Positions 48,993-60,410 of a stretch of DNA of 64,000 bases are shown piece by piece. Position 1 is the first letter of the stretch. Each line of letters begins with the position of its first letter. A program made the translations under genes and the position numbers. The notes beneath the pieces were generated by a model. That model was not told the origin of the DNA and searched no databases. It was given only the letters and a program-made list of their open reading frames with translations. Source of the DNA: Epichloe hybrida (taxonomy: Eukaryota > Ascomycota > Sordariomycetes > Hypocreales > Clavicipitaceae); NCBI GenBank assembly GCA_019022495.1, contig JAFEKR010000032.1, forward strand, positions 558,001 to 622,000, given 5' to 3'.

Positions 48993-51900
48993 ATGGAGCA
49001 GCAACAGCAACAGCAACAACAACCGCAGCAGCCGACTGCCGGTGTCCCTGGACCTACTGGAAGAAGGCTGCACATCGCTCATCGGCGAAGCCCTTCGGAG
49101 CTGACCCCATTGATGAGCATGTTTGCCAATCCTGGAAGTAAGTTGTCACTCATCTCGTTCAACGTCAGAGCCAAACTTGCCTTGGCCATTCATTACAAAG
49201 GGCGTCTGTGTCTCGCTCCATCGCTTCCTTCAATTTCCCTCATCTCCCGTGTGTTCGATGTGTGCTCGGAAAATGCCCACTATCAATCTTCACAACCACT
49301 TGTTGTTTGTCCCGCGCTTGGATCATTTCAGATGACTGACTTTTCATTCTTTTTCTTTTATTACTAGTGGAACAATTGGCTATCCAGCAGCAAATCGAGC
49401 TGTTGCAGCAGCAACAACAGCAGATCCAGGCTACCCATCAGCAGTATGTCAACATGGGCATGATGCCTCCAGGCCAACCTCTTGGCCCTAACGGCGCATT
49501 CAATCCTTTACAACCCATGGGCAACGCTTTTCAATTCCCCAACCAAATGGGACAGCAGAGCATGGCTCCTCCAAGTCAATCACATACACATCGCCGTAAT
49601 CAGTCGGCAATGCCTAACATGGGCATGGGCCCTCCTCCTGCACCATCCTCTGGCGCCTCTGGATCTACCTTTGGCAACTTCGAAGCCCCCCAGACCCAAA
49701 ATCGAGAGAACGCCGGTGGCCGTGGAGGTCGCGGCGGAGGCTCTGGTGGCGGCCATCAGCGACGTCATTCCCTTGCCTTGGCTGATGCTAAGAAGGCTGC
49801 CGAGATCGCACAGCAAAAGCGTACTACCAGCGGATTTCAGTTCCCTGGCCCTTCCGCGGCGGGCTCGGACAAGCCAGATGACGAAAACACGCCAATCTCT
49901 GCATCTTCTAATTTGGACATTTCCATCGCCCAAGGCTCCAACAGGGGCCGCGGCGGACATGGACGAAGTCAAAGCATGGCTGTCAACAGCCGAGGGGGCT
50001 CTGGTCTACGTTCCAGTGCATTCAACACTGGGGGAGACAATGAGTCCCGCCGTGGAGGTGGTCATGCGCGGACCGGATCCAGGAACTTTGAGGGCAACTG
50101 GCGCAACCAGGCCCAAGGTCAAGACTCTCCCGGCAACGCCGGCCAAGCACCTTCATTCCAGCCTGGCCATAGATCCCGAGGCTCCATGAACCAGTCTGTA
50201 TCGTCTATTGGCGCATTCCAGTATAACCCAAATCAGCAACCTCAGCTCATGCAGCTGCCAGGCCAGATGATGATGCCGCAAATGTATGGCCAGCAGCTGA
50301 ACCCGATCCAGCTCAGCCAGTTGCAAGCTCTTCAAGCCGCTCAGATGAATGGTCAGCAGTTCCAGGGGCTTCAGGCTTCGCAGCATGCTGGCCAGATGGG
50401 CGGCCAGCAGCAACAGCAGCAGAGAAAGACGCTGTTCACCCCATATCTACCACAGGCGTCTCTCCCAGCCCTTCTCGGTGACGGGCAGTTGGTCTCTGGT
50501 ATTCTCCGAGTCAACAAGAAAAACCGAAGTGATGCTTACGTGACCACCCAAGATGGTCTCCTCGATGCTGACATTTTCATCTGCGGTAGCAAAGACCGTA
50601 ACCGTGCATTGGAGGGTGACCTCGTCGCCGTTGAGCTTTTGGACGTTGACGAAGTATGGTCCCAGAAGCGAGAGAAGGAAGAAAAGAAGAAACGCAAGGA
50701 CATCACAGACACTCGCTCTGGCTCCACGAACCAGGGAAGTCAAAATTCCGGAAACAATGATGACAACAATCCTCCCGAGGGTGGCCTCCGACGACGTGGA
50801 AGTCTGCGCCAGCGACCCACGCAGAAAAAGAATGACGATGTCGAAGTTGAGGGCCAAAGTCTCCTGCTCGTCGAGGAGGAGGAAATCAGCGATGACGCCA
50901 AACCATTGTATGCTGGTCACGTTGTGGCAGTTGTCGAGCGTGTTGCCGGGCAAATGTTCTCTGGCACTCTGGGTCTGCTCCGTCCCAGCAGCCAGGCTAC
51001 CAAGGAGAAGCAGGAGGCCGAGCGTGCCGCCCGTGATGGCTCCAACAATCGCCACCATGATGGCCGTCAACAAGAGAAGCCCAAAATCGTGTGGTTCAAG
51101 CCCACAGACAAACGTGTGCCACTCATCGCCATTCCAACGGAACAGGCCCCTCGAGACTTCGTCGAGAAGCATCAAGATTACGCCGATCGCATCTTTGTCG
51201 CATGTATCAAGCGATGGCCCATCACTTCCCTGCACCCATTCGGTACCCTCGTTGAACAGCTTGGACGTATGGGCGATCTCAAGGTGGAGACGGACGCCTT
51301 GCTACGCGACAACAACTTCTCCTCTGATGAGTTCTCCGATGCTGTTCTGCGCAGTGTAGGACTTCAAGACTGGTCTGTTGCCAAGGAGGAGGAAGCCGAA
51401 GTATCGTCACGCCGTGACTTCCGTGAAGAGAAAACCTTCACCATCGACTTCAATGGAAGCGCCGAGCTCGGAAACGCTGTCCATGTCAAGTCCCGCCCCG
51501 ATGGCAAGATTGAAGTTGGTATTCACGTGCCGGATGTTGCCCACTTTGTCAAGCCCAACTCGCTCGTCGACCGGGAGGCGAAGAAGCGCGGAACTTCTGT
51601 GCAACTCATCAATCGCTTCTGCGCCCTGCTCCCGGCCAAGCTCTCCAGTGAAGTGTGCTCTCTCGGACCCGACCAGGAACGTTTTACCGTCTCTGTCGTG
51701 TTCAACGTCAACCCCAACAATGGATCTGTCGCCGAGGGCGATAGCTGGGTTGGCAAGAGTATCATCAAGAGCTCGGGCAAAATTAGTCTGAAGGAAATTG
51801 ATCAGGCCGTTGAAAACTCGGCAGATTACAGCAATGAGGCTGCTCCCGTCAAGACGATCCAGATCCTCCAGGCGATAGCACAGAAATTCCGCGAAGCGCG

Positions 51901-53362
51901 CTTGGGTACGGGAGGAGAGCCCATTGCTCCCCTGCGCCTATTCCAGCAACTGGATGATGAGAACAATCCTGTGCAGGACAATATTTTCAATTCTACTCCA
52001 GCTCTGGAGCTGGTTGAAGAGTTGATGCACAAGGCCAATGCCTACGTTGCCCAGCGCCTGGCCGAAGGCTTGCCCGAAAAGGCGCTGCTCCGCCGCCAGG
52101 CCTCGCCTAACCCACGTCGACTGCAGACGTTTGTTGAGCGGATGAATGCTCTTGGTTTTGACATTGATGCCTCTGGAAGCGGTGCTCTCCAGAACAGCTT
52201 GTTCAAGGTTGAAGATGCTGACCTTCGCAAGGGCATGGAGACAGCTGTACTCAAGGCCATGCACAGGGGCAAGTACTTCATCACGGGCAAGACACCGAAG
52301 CAGCTGTGGCCACATTACTTCCTCAATGTCCCACTGTACACGCACTTCACCAGCCCCACCCGTCGATATGCCGACATCATTGTTCACCGTCAGCTGGAGG
52401 CCGTTCTGTCGGACGGCAAGATTGAATTTGCCGACGACCTGGATGGTCTCGTCAAGACGGTAGAGGCCTGCAACACCAAGAAAGAATCGGCACAGAATGC
52501 GCAGGACCAAAGCATTCACATCGAGTCGTGCCGTGCCATGGACAAGAAGCGACAGGAGGCCAATGGCGATCTCATCGCCGAGGGTATTGTCCTCTGCGTA
52601 TACGAATCGGCATTCGACGTGCTCATTCCTGAATGGGGCTTCGAAAAGCGGGTGCACTGTGACCAGCTGCCCCTAAAGAAGGCCGAATTCCGAAAGGAGA
52701 AGCGGGTGCTGGAGCTCTACTGGGAAAAGGGCGTCCCCAGCTCTGCCTTTGTTCCTGAGGATGAGCGGCCCAAGGCCGCTGCATCGCAGAGAATGATCAA
52801 CGCCATGGCAGCTGCTCGCCAGGCTGAGGCGGCTGAGAGAGCCAAGAAGGAGCGAGAGGAGGCTGCTCGCAAACAGACGGTGACAGGGACCATGTCTACA
52901 GATGATGTCGATGCCTTGTTTGACGACGACGACGAAGGCAACACGTCTGACATGACAGAAGCCATGGCTGGAGCATCTCTCGCGGAACGTCCTACTCAGA
53001 GCGTACCGGGATCGCCCGCTCGCTCTTCGTCAAATGCTGGCACCCTGCACCGAACCCGGTCCGACTCAAAGGTACCCGTCACCGATGCGGCCGAGACGCG
53101 CTCGACGAACAGGGAGAAGTATTTGAACATGTTCAAGCTCAGGGAAGATGGCGGAGACTACATTCAGGATGTGACGGAAATGACTCGGGTACCCATCATT
53201 CTGAAGACGGACCTGAGCAAGAGCCCGCCGTAAGTCACCCAATTTTTTTTTTTTTTTTTTTGGAAAGAGTCATGTGTGTGACGTGAGATGGAGAAACTTG
53301 ACGCTAATGCCACAATGAACAGATGCCTGACTATTCGATCGCTGAACCCATATGCTTTGTAA
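48993..53362 (+). CDS. SSD1: SSD1 mRNA-binding translational repressor (inactive RNase II fold)
   Basis: Cytoplasmic RNA-binding protein that holds cell-wall mRNAs silent and is controlled by the NDR kinase Cbk1/Cot1. Proposed exons 48993-49137, 49368-53229 and 53323-53362 sum to 4,047 nt (1,348 aa). Without the last intron the frame would stop at 53231-53233, but that stop overlaps a GTAAGT donor, and splicing adds PCLTIRSLNPYAL. The N-terminus is Gln/Met/Gly-rich and disordered, with several H-x-R-x-x-S kinase sites (HQRRHS, HGRSQS, HARTGS, HRRNQS). Cold-shock-like domains lie at about residues 400-560. The RNB domain follows (HFTSPTRRYADIIVHR), but the acidic catalytic cluster is replaced by FNGSAELGNAVHV near residue 740. 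Confidence 0.93.
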
Positions 53363-54739
53363 ATTACAGAACAAGGCCCAGTACGAAATACGACCTTGGA
53401 ATCAGACTGAAGCCAGAAAGCGGCGATGCGCACCGGTCGGGGCAAGGCGGAAAAGAGATGGAGAGGCGCAACACAATTGAAAGAGCTTGTGGAGCTTGGC
53501 TTCTTTTTCTCCTGGTGAAGGCTCCCTCAGCAGCCCAATGATGTGTGTTTTACAAGATATCGTACAGGTAGCAGATGCAAGTCATGGAGCCGACGGACAG
53601 ATGGCATCTAGGGACCGAAGGGAAAAAAAAAATGAGAAGTAGTGGCACGGCACGGTGGCGATGCAGTTGAGAGACAAGGAAATGGAAGCAAGCCACGATT
53701 GATCATGTGCATATATGTTTTGTGCCAATTAAAAAAAAAAGTCCATGTCGGTAAAAGGGCTCTGTACAATGGGTCTGGGAAGATGGCAATTGGGGAAAGT
53801 GGCAGCTCATGACTGACTCCGTGTAGGCCAACTTGGTCACGTCACGTCGCGTCGTGGAAGAGCCAGTCGCGGAAGAAGCGAGGAAAGGCTGAGATGATGA
53901 TGATGATGACTGCATCGGAGATGATATAAGCCGTGGAAGTTGGTCATGTGGCGGCTCGGGGGGGACTACTTGGTTTGCTCGCGAGCTCGATTCATGAGAG
54001 AAATCGAAACGCGGCAAGAGGTACTGACTGACTGGGGAAGTGTGTCAGGACAGTTTCGGGGGGTGGCCGGACCGGCGGCGCCCACCGGCCAAGGGCATGA
54101 TGCAATGAATTGTCTGCCGGGTCGCGGCTTCGTTTGCATCGTGTCGCCCCTGGCCCGTCTGTTCTCTCCCCCCCCCATTTTTCGCAGCTCGCAACGAGAG
54201 CAAATCAGGAGAAAAAGGGGGGGGGGGGGGGTGTTGAGCCCGCCTCGGCTGCCCGGCCAGCCGTGCGCAGCATAATGGGGGTCGGTTTGATACTCTTTCT
54301 GATGGAAGTCGGGGGGGAAAGATGGGAAAGATGGGAAAGATGGAGGTGGATGCGCCGCAAGTGAGATCTGGGAGATCTGGAGGACTTGAATAGAATCACT
54401 ACTTTAGTCGCCCATCCCACTGGCACCCATTCCCTGTTCTACCTCTACCGCCTCTCTTTTTCACCTTTCATCCATCCTTCTCCCCCTCTCTCTCTTTGCA
54501 TTTTTCTCGCTCTTTTTTTTTCTTCCTTCTCTTCTTCTCTTCTTCCCATCTCGATACAGCTGGCCTGCATGATCAAAAATTACAAGTTACACCACTATTC
54601 TAATTTCACTTTGCGAATTCTTGTCGAGAACGAAGCCGCCGTGCCATTTTACTTTTTTCCCCCACCTATACTACATATTTCTATCCCGCGGGTTGGTTCA
54701 GGTTTTCCACTTGACGAGAACAACACGACAGGAACGGCG
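53363..54739. other. Intergenic, no supported gene
   Basis: 1.4 kb between SSD1 and the ferritin-like gene. It contains A tracts near 53623-53632 and 53731-53740, a G run near 54216-54231, GGGAAAGAT repeats near 54315-54342 and a long pyrimidine tract at about 54456-54550 that is probably promoter or leader of the next gene. Confidence 0.45.
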
Positions 54740-54839
54740 ATGATCAGAATGGGCTTGCGCAAAGCGGCTGCGCTGGCGTTGCTGGCGTGCGCGGCGTGCA
54801 CGGCGGGCGCGTTCCCCGTCGTCGCGCGATCCAACGAGA

Positions 54840-54872
<33 letters not shown>

Positions 54873-55823
54873 GCGGCGGACTGACTGACCCTGACATTCT
54901 GCAATTGTGAGAGAGACCCCCGTCCACCCCCGTCCACCCCCGTCCACCCCCGTCTTCTTGGGCTTCTTGGGCTTCATCGGCTAACCTGCTGGCACAGCGC
55001 CCTCACGCTCGAGCACCTGGAAGAGGCCTTCTACCGCACGGGCTTCGCCAAGTTCCCCGACTCGGACTTTGAGGCGCTGGGGCTCAATGCGGAGCAGGTG
55101 CGCGACCTCAAGAAGATTGGCAGGACGGAGCAGGAGCACGTCGTGTTCCTGCAGTCGGCGCTCGCGCAGGCGGGCGTGCAGCCGGTGCAGCCGTGCGAGT
55201 ACGACTTCCGCTTCACCGACGCCAAGGCCATGGCCACGACGGGCGCGCAGCTCGAGAACGTCGGCGTCTCGGCCTACCTCGGCGCCGCCAAGCTCATCCG
55301 GGACCCGGCCATCCTCACCGCCGCCGGGTCCATCCTGACCATCGAGTCGAGGCACCAGAGCTCCCTGCGCGTGCTGCTCGGCCAGACGGCCGTCCCCCAG
55401 GCCTTTGACGCACCCCTCGGCCCCAGGGCCGTCTTCTCCATGGCCGCCCCCTTCATCCGCTCGTGCCCGCCCGGCTCCAACCTCGCCATCGAGCCCTTCC
55501 CGCCCCTGGCCATGATGGACCAACCGCAGCCGCAGCCGCAGCCGCAGCCGCAGCCGCAGCCGCCCGCCGCGCTGGCCGCCGGCTCCATGCTCAGGGTCAG
55601 GGCCACCGCCGGCGCCTCCGCCGCCGCCACCCACTGCGCCTTCACCTCGGGCGGCGTCGTCCCCGGCGGCACCGCCTTCACCAGCTTCTCCGAGACAGAA
55701 GGTTGCCAGATCCCCCAGGGCGTCGCCGGCGTAACTTACCTGTCGCTGTCGAGGGCCGCCCCCGTCGACGGCGTGCTCAGGGACGAGGACACGGTCGCCG
55801 GCACCATGATCCTGCCGCTGTAA
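54740..55823 (+). CDS. Secreted ferritin-like domain protein (Rds1-like)
   Basis: Two exons (54740-54906 and 54998-55823) give 330 aa; the intron splits a Phe codon and has a GGCTAAC branch site. A second in-frame ATG lies at 54749. The N-terminal ~30 residues form a signal peptide (LRKAAALALLACAACTAGAFP), followed by a PAPAPAAG stretch. The ferritin-like four-helix domain (Ferritin_2, about residues 50-190) shows ILQFALTLEHLEEAFYRTGF, then RTEQEHVVFLQSAL and a late helix with IESRHQSSLR, whose Glu/His residues sit where di-iron ligands occur in ferritins. A (PQ) repeat near residue 257 is followed by a C-terminal domain with two Cys. The relatives include S. pombe rds1, a stress-induced protein. 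Biochemical role unknown. The sequence is very GC-rich. Confidence 0.85.
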
Positions 55824-56811
55824 TGAAAGACTTTTTTTTTTTTTTTTTTTTTTAACCTTTTTTTTTGTTTTTCCTTTTAATAATTTTTCTTATTCTTTTG
55901 GACCCCTCGCACATGCCACATGCAGAAGCAAATGCGTGCGGATGTGGTGCGTTTTCGCCACACAGAGAGGGGGGTCTCCTGAAACAAGGCCTGGAGCAAT
56001 GCGCGTGTCAGGTCGAGGCAGATGGACCCTACATGTACCCTATTCCAAATAACAAGCGAGAATCAAGTCTTGTCATGTCATGTCATGGCTTTTCAGCATC
56101 GGCCCGGCCATGGGGGCGTCGCGAGAGAGAGTGGACGAACACTTGAGGCGCCATCATTCGTTCATGTACTTACTACAATGTAGTACACCCGCGATGCACT
56201 TCACGGCCCGCATCAAGCAACATTTCGTAAATATTTCCATCGCCTTGACTTATTGATTGACCTGGTATAATCGACTGCATTCATCTTTGCGCCCAACACG
56301 GCCTTCCCCCTTCATGACTCCTGGTTTTTTTTTTCTTCTTTTTTCTTCTTTTTTTTTTTTGCCTTCTTCATTGCAGTCATGTTGGCCCCCCATGTGGGCA
56401 TGCACGCCTCCTCGTCTCCTTTTTCTCGTGCACAACCCATATACAATACACGCTCTCGTCACCACGACCAAGTTTGACCCAACGAATCTAATAGCCTGCA
56501 CGGCCCCCCCCCCCCTCGTGTCCCCCTGTCTGCTGCTCCAGTCCGCTCGGGCCGTGCCCGACAATTGCTGTGCCTTCATGCCAAGTAACTGCTTCTGTCC
56601 AAGTGAATGGACTTGATATACCGACAAGAGAAGGAGAAACGATGAAAACAAAATCCCTGCTTTGAGTGTAGTCCTGTTTGCCCGCCCGCATTCTCCTTGA
56701 GTCGCCTTCACACAAAAATCATGCCATTGCTGATGATACCTGCTGCTTGTCCGCCTGACCGGCTGAACGTGACGTGCAAACATGACACCACGCATTTTGC
56801 TGTCGGCGGGT
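55824..56811. other. Convergent 3' region, no supported gene
   Basis: About 1 kb between the ends of the ferritin-like gene and MKT1. There are T tracts at 55831-55852, 56325-56333 and 56350-56360, as expected of 3' ends, and a C run near 56504-56514. The minus frame at 56250-56918 is not supported by any motif and overlaps the real MKT1 last exon in another frame. Confidence 0.45.
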
Positions 56812-59356
56812 TCAGAAAGGCCGGGCGTCCAAATATGCCTGAGCCTTGACCCACGCCGTCTTGTCTGCTTTGGGGAGCTCGTCAGCCGCCAGAGTCTGCA
56901 CGCCTTGGTTGAGGGCATTCACAAAGTCGACACAGATTCCAAAGTCTTCGGTCAATGCTTCGGCAAACGGTACAAAGGTCTCGGGGAAGGCTTCAAGGCG
57001 CTTAGCCCGCTTCTCCTTGCTGTCCAAGACTTCATCCTCGTCGAAGAATGTACGAACAGCAATGCCAAGCCCGATATCAGGCTCTTGCAAGAAGGGAAGT
57101 CTTCATAAAAAAAAAAAAAAAAAAATTAGCTCCAAGTCGTGCCGAGGAGAAAAGAAAACATGAGTTCAAGGAACGCCTACCTCTGGCTAATGTCCAGGTA
57201 ATCATCTCGCTCTCTCTTGCACTGCCCGTACATAAACATGGAGGCTACAATGGCCTCGACCAAGTCGCGGTCAGCCTCACGAACAGCCGTAGATAGAGAG
57301 CGGAATGCCAAAAGACTCTTGTTAAGAGGTCCAGTGTACCCGTACGCTTGATGTCGCAGCTTGAGCAACGTAGCGCACTGGCTGATCAGTACCAAGCTCG
57401 ACTTGTCTTCGTCGGTGCCGCGGCGAGGCAAACCGGCGATGCCTTCCTGATGCTTCGCTCCCAGTACGCCTAGTCTGATCAGTTCAAAAGCGAGCAAGGC
57501 TGCCTCGTCGAGCCCGGGAACATCGGGACGATTCTCGCTGGCATCCTTGAGCGCAAGCAGAGTCGTTGCCAGTGCGTTGCCCCATTTGGTCAAGGTATGC
57601 GAGTCATTGACGTAACCACGCAGGTGGAGGAATCGCCAGATGGCAACAGATGTCACCATTTCCATGCTGTCAATGCCTCTAATCTTGTTCCCCTTGGCCA
57701 GGGTCTTGGCCACGAAATCCAGATTCGCAAGGGCCAAGACTTCGAGGTAGATGGGACCAGCAAAATCTGCCGGGAAAACGCTGCGCAAGTCGCTCTCCTT
57801 GACATCCCAAGTACCCACCAGCTTGGAAGGGGCTGGCTGCAGAGCACGATGGTTAATCGTGTACGAGAACTTGGGGTCAAACCAGACGCGCATGGTGATA
57901 TCCTTGTGACCGATGCCTCGGTGAACGCGGGGAATCATCAAGCCCAGGGCCTGCTCCTTGACCGGAACGAGTTTTGTGGTGACGAGGTTCCTGTACTCAG
58001 CAGACACGACACCGTCCAGAGTCGGCTGCACGAGTATCTGACCGTGTGTTATACTGTTCAGATTTCGTGCACCAATCAGACCGGTGTTGAGGTAGTGGAA
58101 GAGCTCTTCTGGTAGTTGAAGCCCGAGGTATTCGTGATTGTCCTTGGTGAGCTGATTGAAATCGTTTACGGTTACTTGGCCCGTTTCCGAGATGTAGATG
58201 AAGTGGTGGATGGCCATGCGAGCCTTGCGGTACTTGTCCAGCCAGTTGGCGTCTTGGGCTTGCAGAATGTCGTTGAACGAATTGCAAGCGTTGGCGACAC
58301 CTTTATCCGAAGTCCTCAAGATATTGACCGCATCGCCAATGGTGAAACGGCTCGGATACATGGCGTTGTCCAGCAGAGGCGGGAATGTGGGCAGAAAGGA
58401 GGTCCCTGTCATGAGCAAGGCGTCAATGAACATGGGCTCGGCCACGCTGAGGGCTCGCATAATCTTCTTTTTTGAGATGGCCGAAACCAGCTTTGCGTCC
58501 CAATCGAAGCCTCGAATAATAGAATCCTTGATCGGGTAGAGAAGGAGCTCTTGGGGTCCCATGACAGCGGAGCATTGGTCGGAATCGATTAGCTCAAAGT
58601 AGGCCAGCTTTTTCGGCATGTGTCAGAACTTTTCAACCCTCTTTTCTCATATTGTGTGTTACGATTGAAATTGGGTCCGTCATACCTGAGCGCATGCGTT
58701 GTAGGGAGGTACCAGGAAATGCAGCCCTCGCCTTTTCAGGATTGCCTGCAGTAGAGGGTACAGGTTTTGGACGTTGTAAGCGCCTAACAAAGATTTAGTG
58801 CTGAATTCTTCTGCTTTCCTACTTGACTCGGGGGCAGGGAAGGGAGTTGCCAAAATTGGCACCTACCTGGATTGGCTCCGAACGTAGTGACGGCTTGTTC
58901 AGCTTCCGAACGCGAGTACAAATTCCATGCCTCGTCCGTCTTCTTGTTTGCTGCACGCCTGCGCTCAAGACCGACCTCATCCTGTCCAGTCATGGACTGT
59001 CCATCGAAAACAAAAAATGGCACGATGCGGCTCCTTTCCCACTGATCCAGGTTCTGGTTGATATGTGTCTGGATGCCTGTCAAACCGCCGAGGGCCGAGA
59101 GAAGGGGTTCGTGGGCTGGAGGGGTGTCGAGCAGCTGGCTCAAGTAGTACGTCGCATCAACGGCGATGGAACAATCTTCGAGCTCAGAAACATCGTGGGA
59201 ACTAGAAATTCGATGGGTGTCAGTACTTTATCGTCTGGCTTCGCCAAATCGTGTTCGTGGAGGGGCGGGTCAGGAGAGGTGGTTGAATTTTTGGGTCGTC
59301 GGCTAGGCCATAAACATACGTTGCCTGGGCATAGATGTACGAATCCTCGATGATAA
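56812..59356 (-). CDS. MKT1: MKT1 post-transcriptional regulator (XPG-like), first exon unresolved
   Basis: An XPG/FEN nuclease-fold protein that in yeast works with Pbp1 at P-bodies and polysomes to control mRNA translation. Exons read on the minus strand: 59356-59320, 59201-58867, 58783-58686, 58607-57181, 57100-56812. All junctions are GT-AG and keep frame. The XPG N-domain spans IEDSYIYAQATSHDVSELED, AVDATYYLSQLLDTPP and FFVFDGQSM. The I-domain-like part has GAYNVQNLYPLLQ and LHFLVPPYNACAQ, spliced to LAYFELIDSDQCSAVMGPQE. The Mkt1-specific C-terminal half continues to LDARPF. The exon at 59356 begins with two bases of a codon, so at least one upstream exon with the start is missing. One candidate is ATG 59564 with donor near 59528, but it is not certain. 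Confidence 0.87.
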
Positions 59357-60410
59357 CTATTGAATGTGAATCAAGTCAGCTTCTCGAGCACAACTGCAAC
59401 AAGATTCACAGCGTATTTCGGGGTAATCGGAATGTCGGTGTAGCCGTTGAAAAGCTGTTGGCCAAGCATCGCAAGGAAAACACGTGGGTGGGAGGGACCT
59501 GACGAGCTCAAACGCCGCGACGCAGCTTGTGCCATTCTTCCTGGAGCCCAGACAGCCGACCTCGTTGTGCAGAGGGCGCAAGCAGCATGACGACCCCATC
59601 AATCACCAAAAAAAGTGCACATGCAGCTGGTTTTCACCCACAAGACTTGCGAGTGCCCATCAGGCAGGGAAAGGGCCGGGGCAATGGAACAAGAGGCTTT
59701 ACTCACACGGCATGCTGCGCAAGACCGATGGCGACCGAAGCGCTTCGCCCGTGTTCAAAGAAAGGAAAATCGCTCGCCGACTCGCCGGGCTCCTGATCAA
59801 GAGACAAGAGGTCGCGCCGGCGTCGTCGTCGAGTCGAGAAGTGGTCGTCGGGTTGAATCGAGTTGTGGGTTTCAGAGAGAGACAAAGGCGCTTGCCCCAG
59901 TAGAAAAGACGAACAGAATAGGCTCAGCTTCGTTTGTGGCGCCAGAGCTCTGCCGGAGCTAATTTGACTTTTGACTTTGACTTTGACTCTGACTCTGCCT
60001 CTGCCTCTGTCTCTGTCTCTGTCTTTGTCTCAGCCGTGCATGGATGTGGTCGGGAAGAAAGCCAAAGGTTGTGCAGGTTGAGACGCAGGCGGAAGCGACT
60101 TTTGGAGGTCTTGGAGGAAGGAACCGCACGGCACACGGCAGGGGAAGATGCAAGATGCCTTCCTTGCTGGAGCTAATCCGTACTTGCTCAAGTTGTCCAG
60201 CTGGGCCACAAGTGTCAGCCGCCACGAGCCGCCACAACGTCTCCAGCCACACATGGAGGGGTCCGGCTCAGTGGGCTCAGTGGGCTCACACAGTCCACAA
60301 AACCCCACCACCCGCTTCCCTCACCTCACCAGAGTCACCACCACTCACCACTCATCTCACGTGAACCCCCCATCGCACATGCCAAGCACCATACCAACTT
60401 AAACCCAGCA
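59357..60410. other. Divergent region between MKT1 and the dioxygenase gene
   Basis: Holds the missing MKT1 5' exon(s) somewhere within 59360-59930. A drifting hexamer array (TGACTT to TCTGAC to TCTGCC to TCTGTC) lies at about 59966-60030. GTGGGCTCA repeats lie near 60269-60290. The last ~100 bp are ACC-rich and form the likely leader of the dioxygenase gene. Confidence 0.45.

Noticed and set aside
54981..55634. 217-codon minus-strand frame opposite the ferritin-like gene
   Set aside because: Arg/Gly/Leu-rich antisense shadow produced by high GC; the sense strand has signal peptide, intron and domain.
56250..56918. 222-codon minus frame near the MKT1 3' end
   Set aside because: Overlaps the MKT1 last exon in another frame and contains a poly-Lys run from a T tract; no motif.
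58614..58619. Start codon of MKT1 at 58619 (MPKKLAYF)
   Set aside because: The preceding exon ends in GT and the AAAAG before CTG is a usable acceptor. Joining gives NACAQLAYFELIDSDQ, the expected XPG-I sequence, so this ATG is intronic.
59357..59602. Minus frame beginning MMGSSCC as the first MKT1 exon
   Set aside because: It ends in a stop exactly at the acceptor of the next exon and is in the wrong frame to join it; it is more likely mostly intron.
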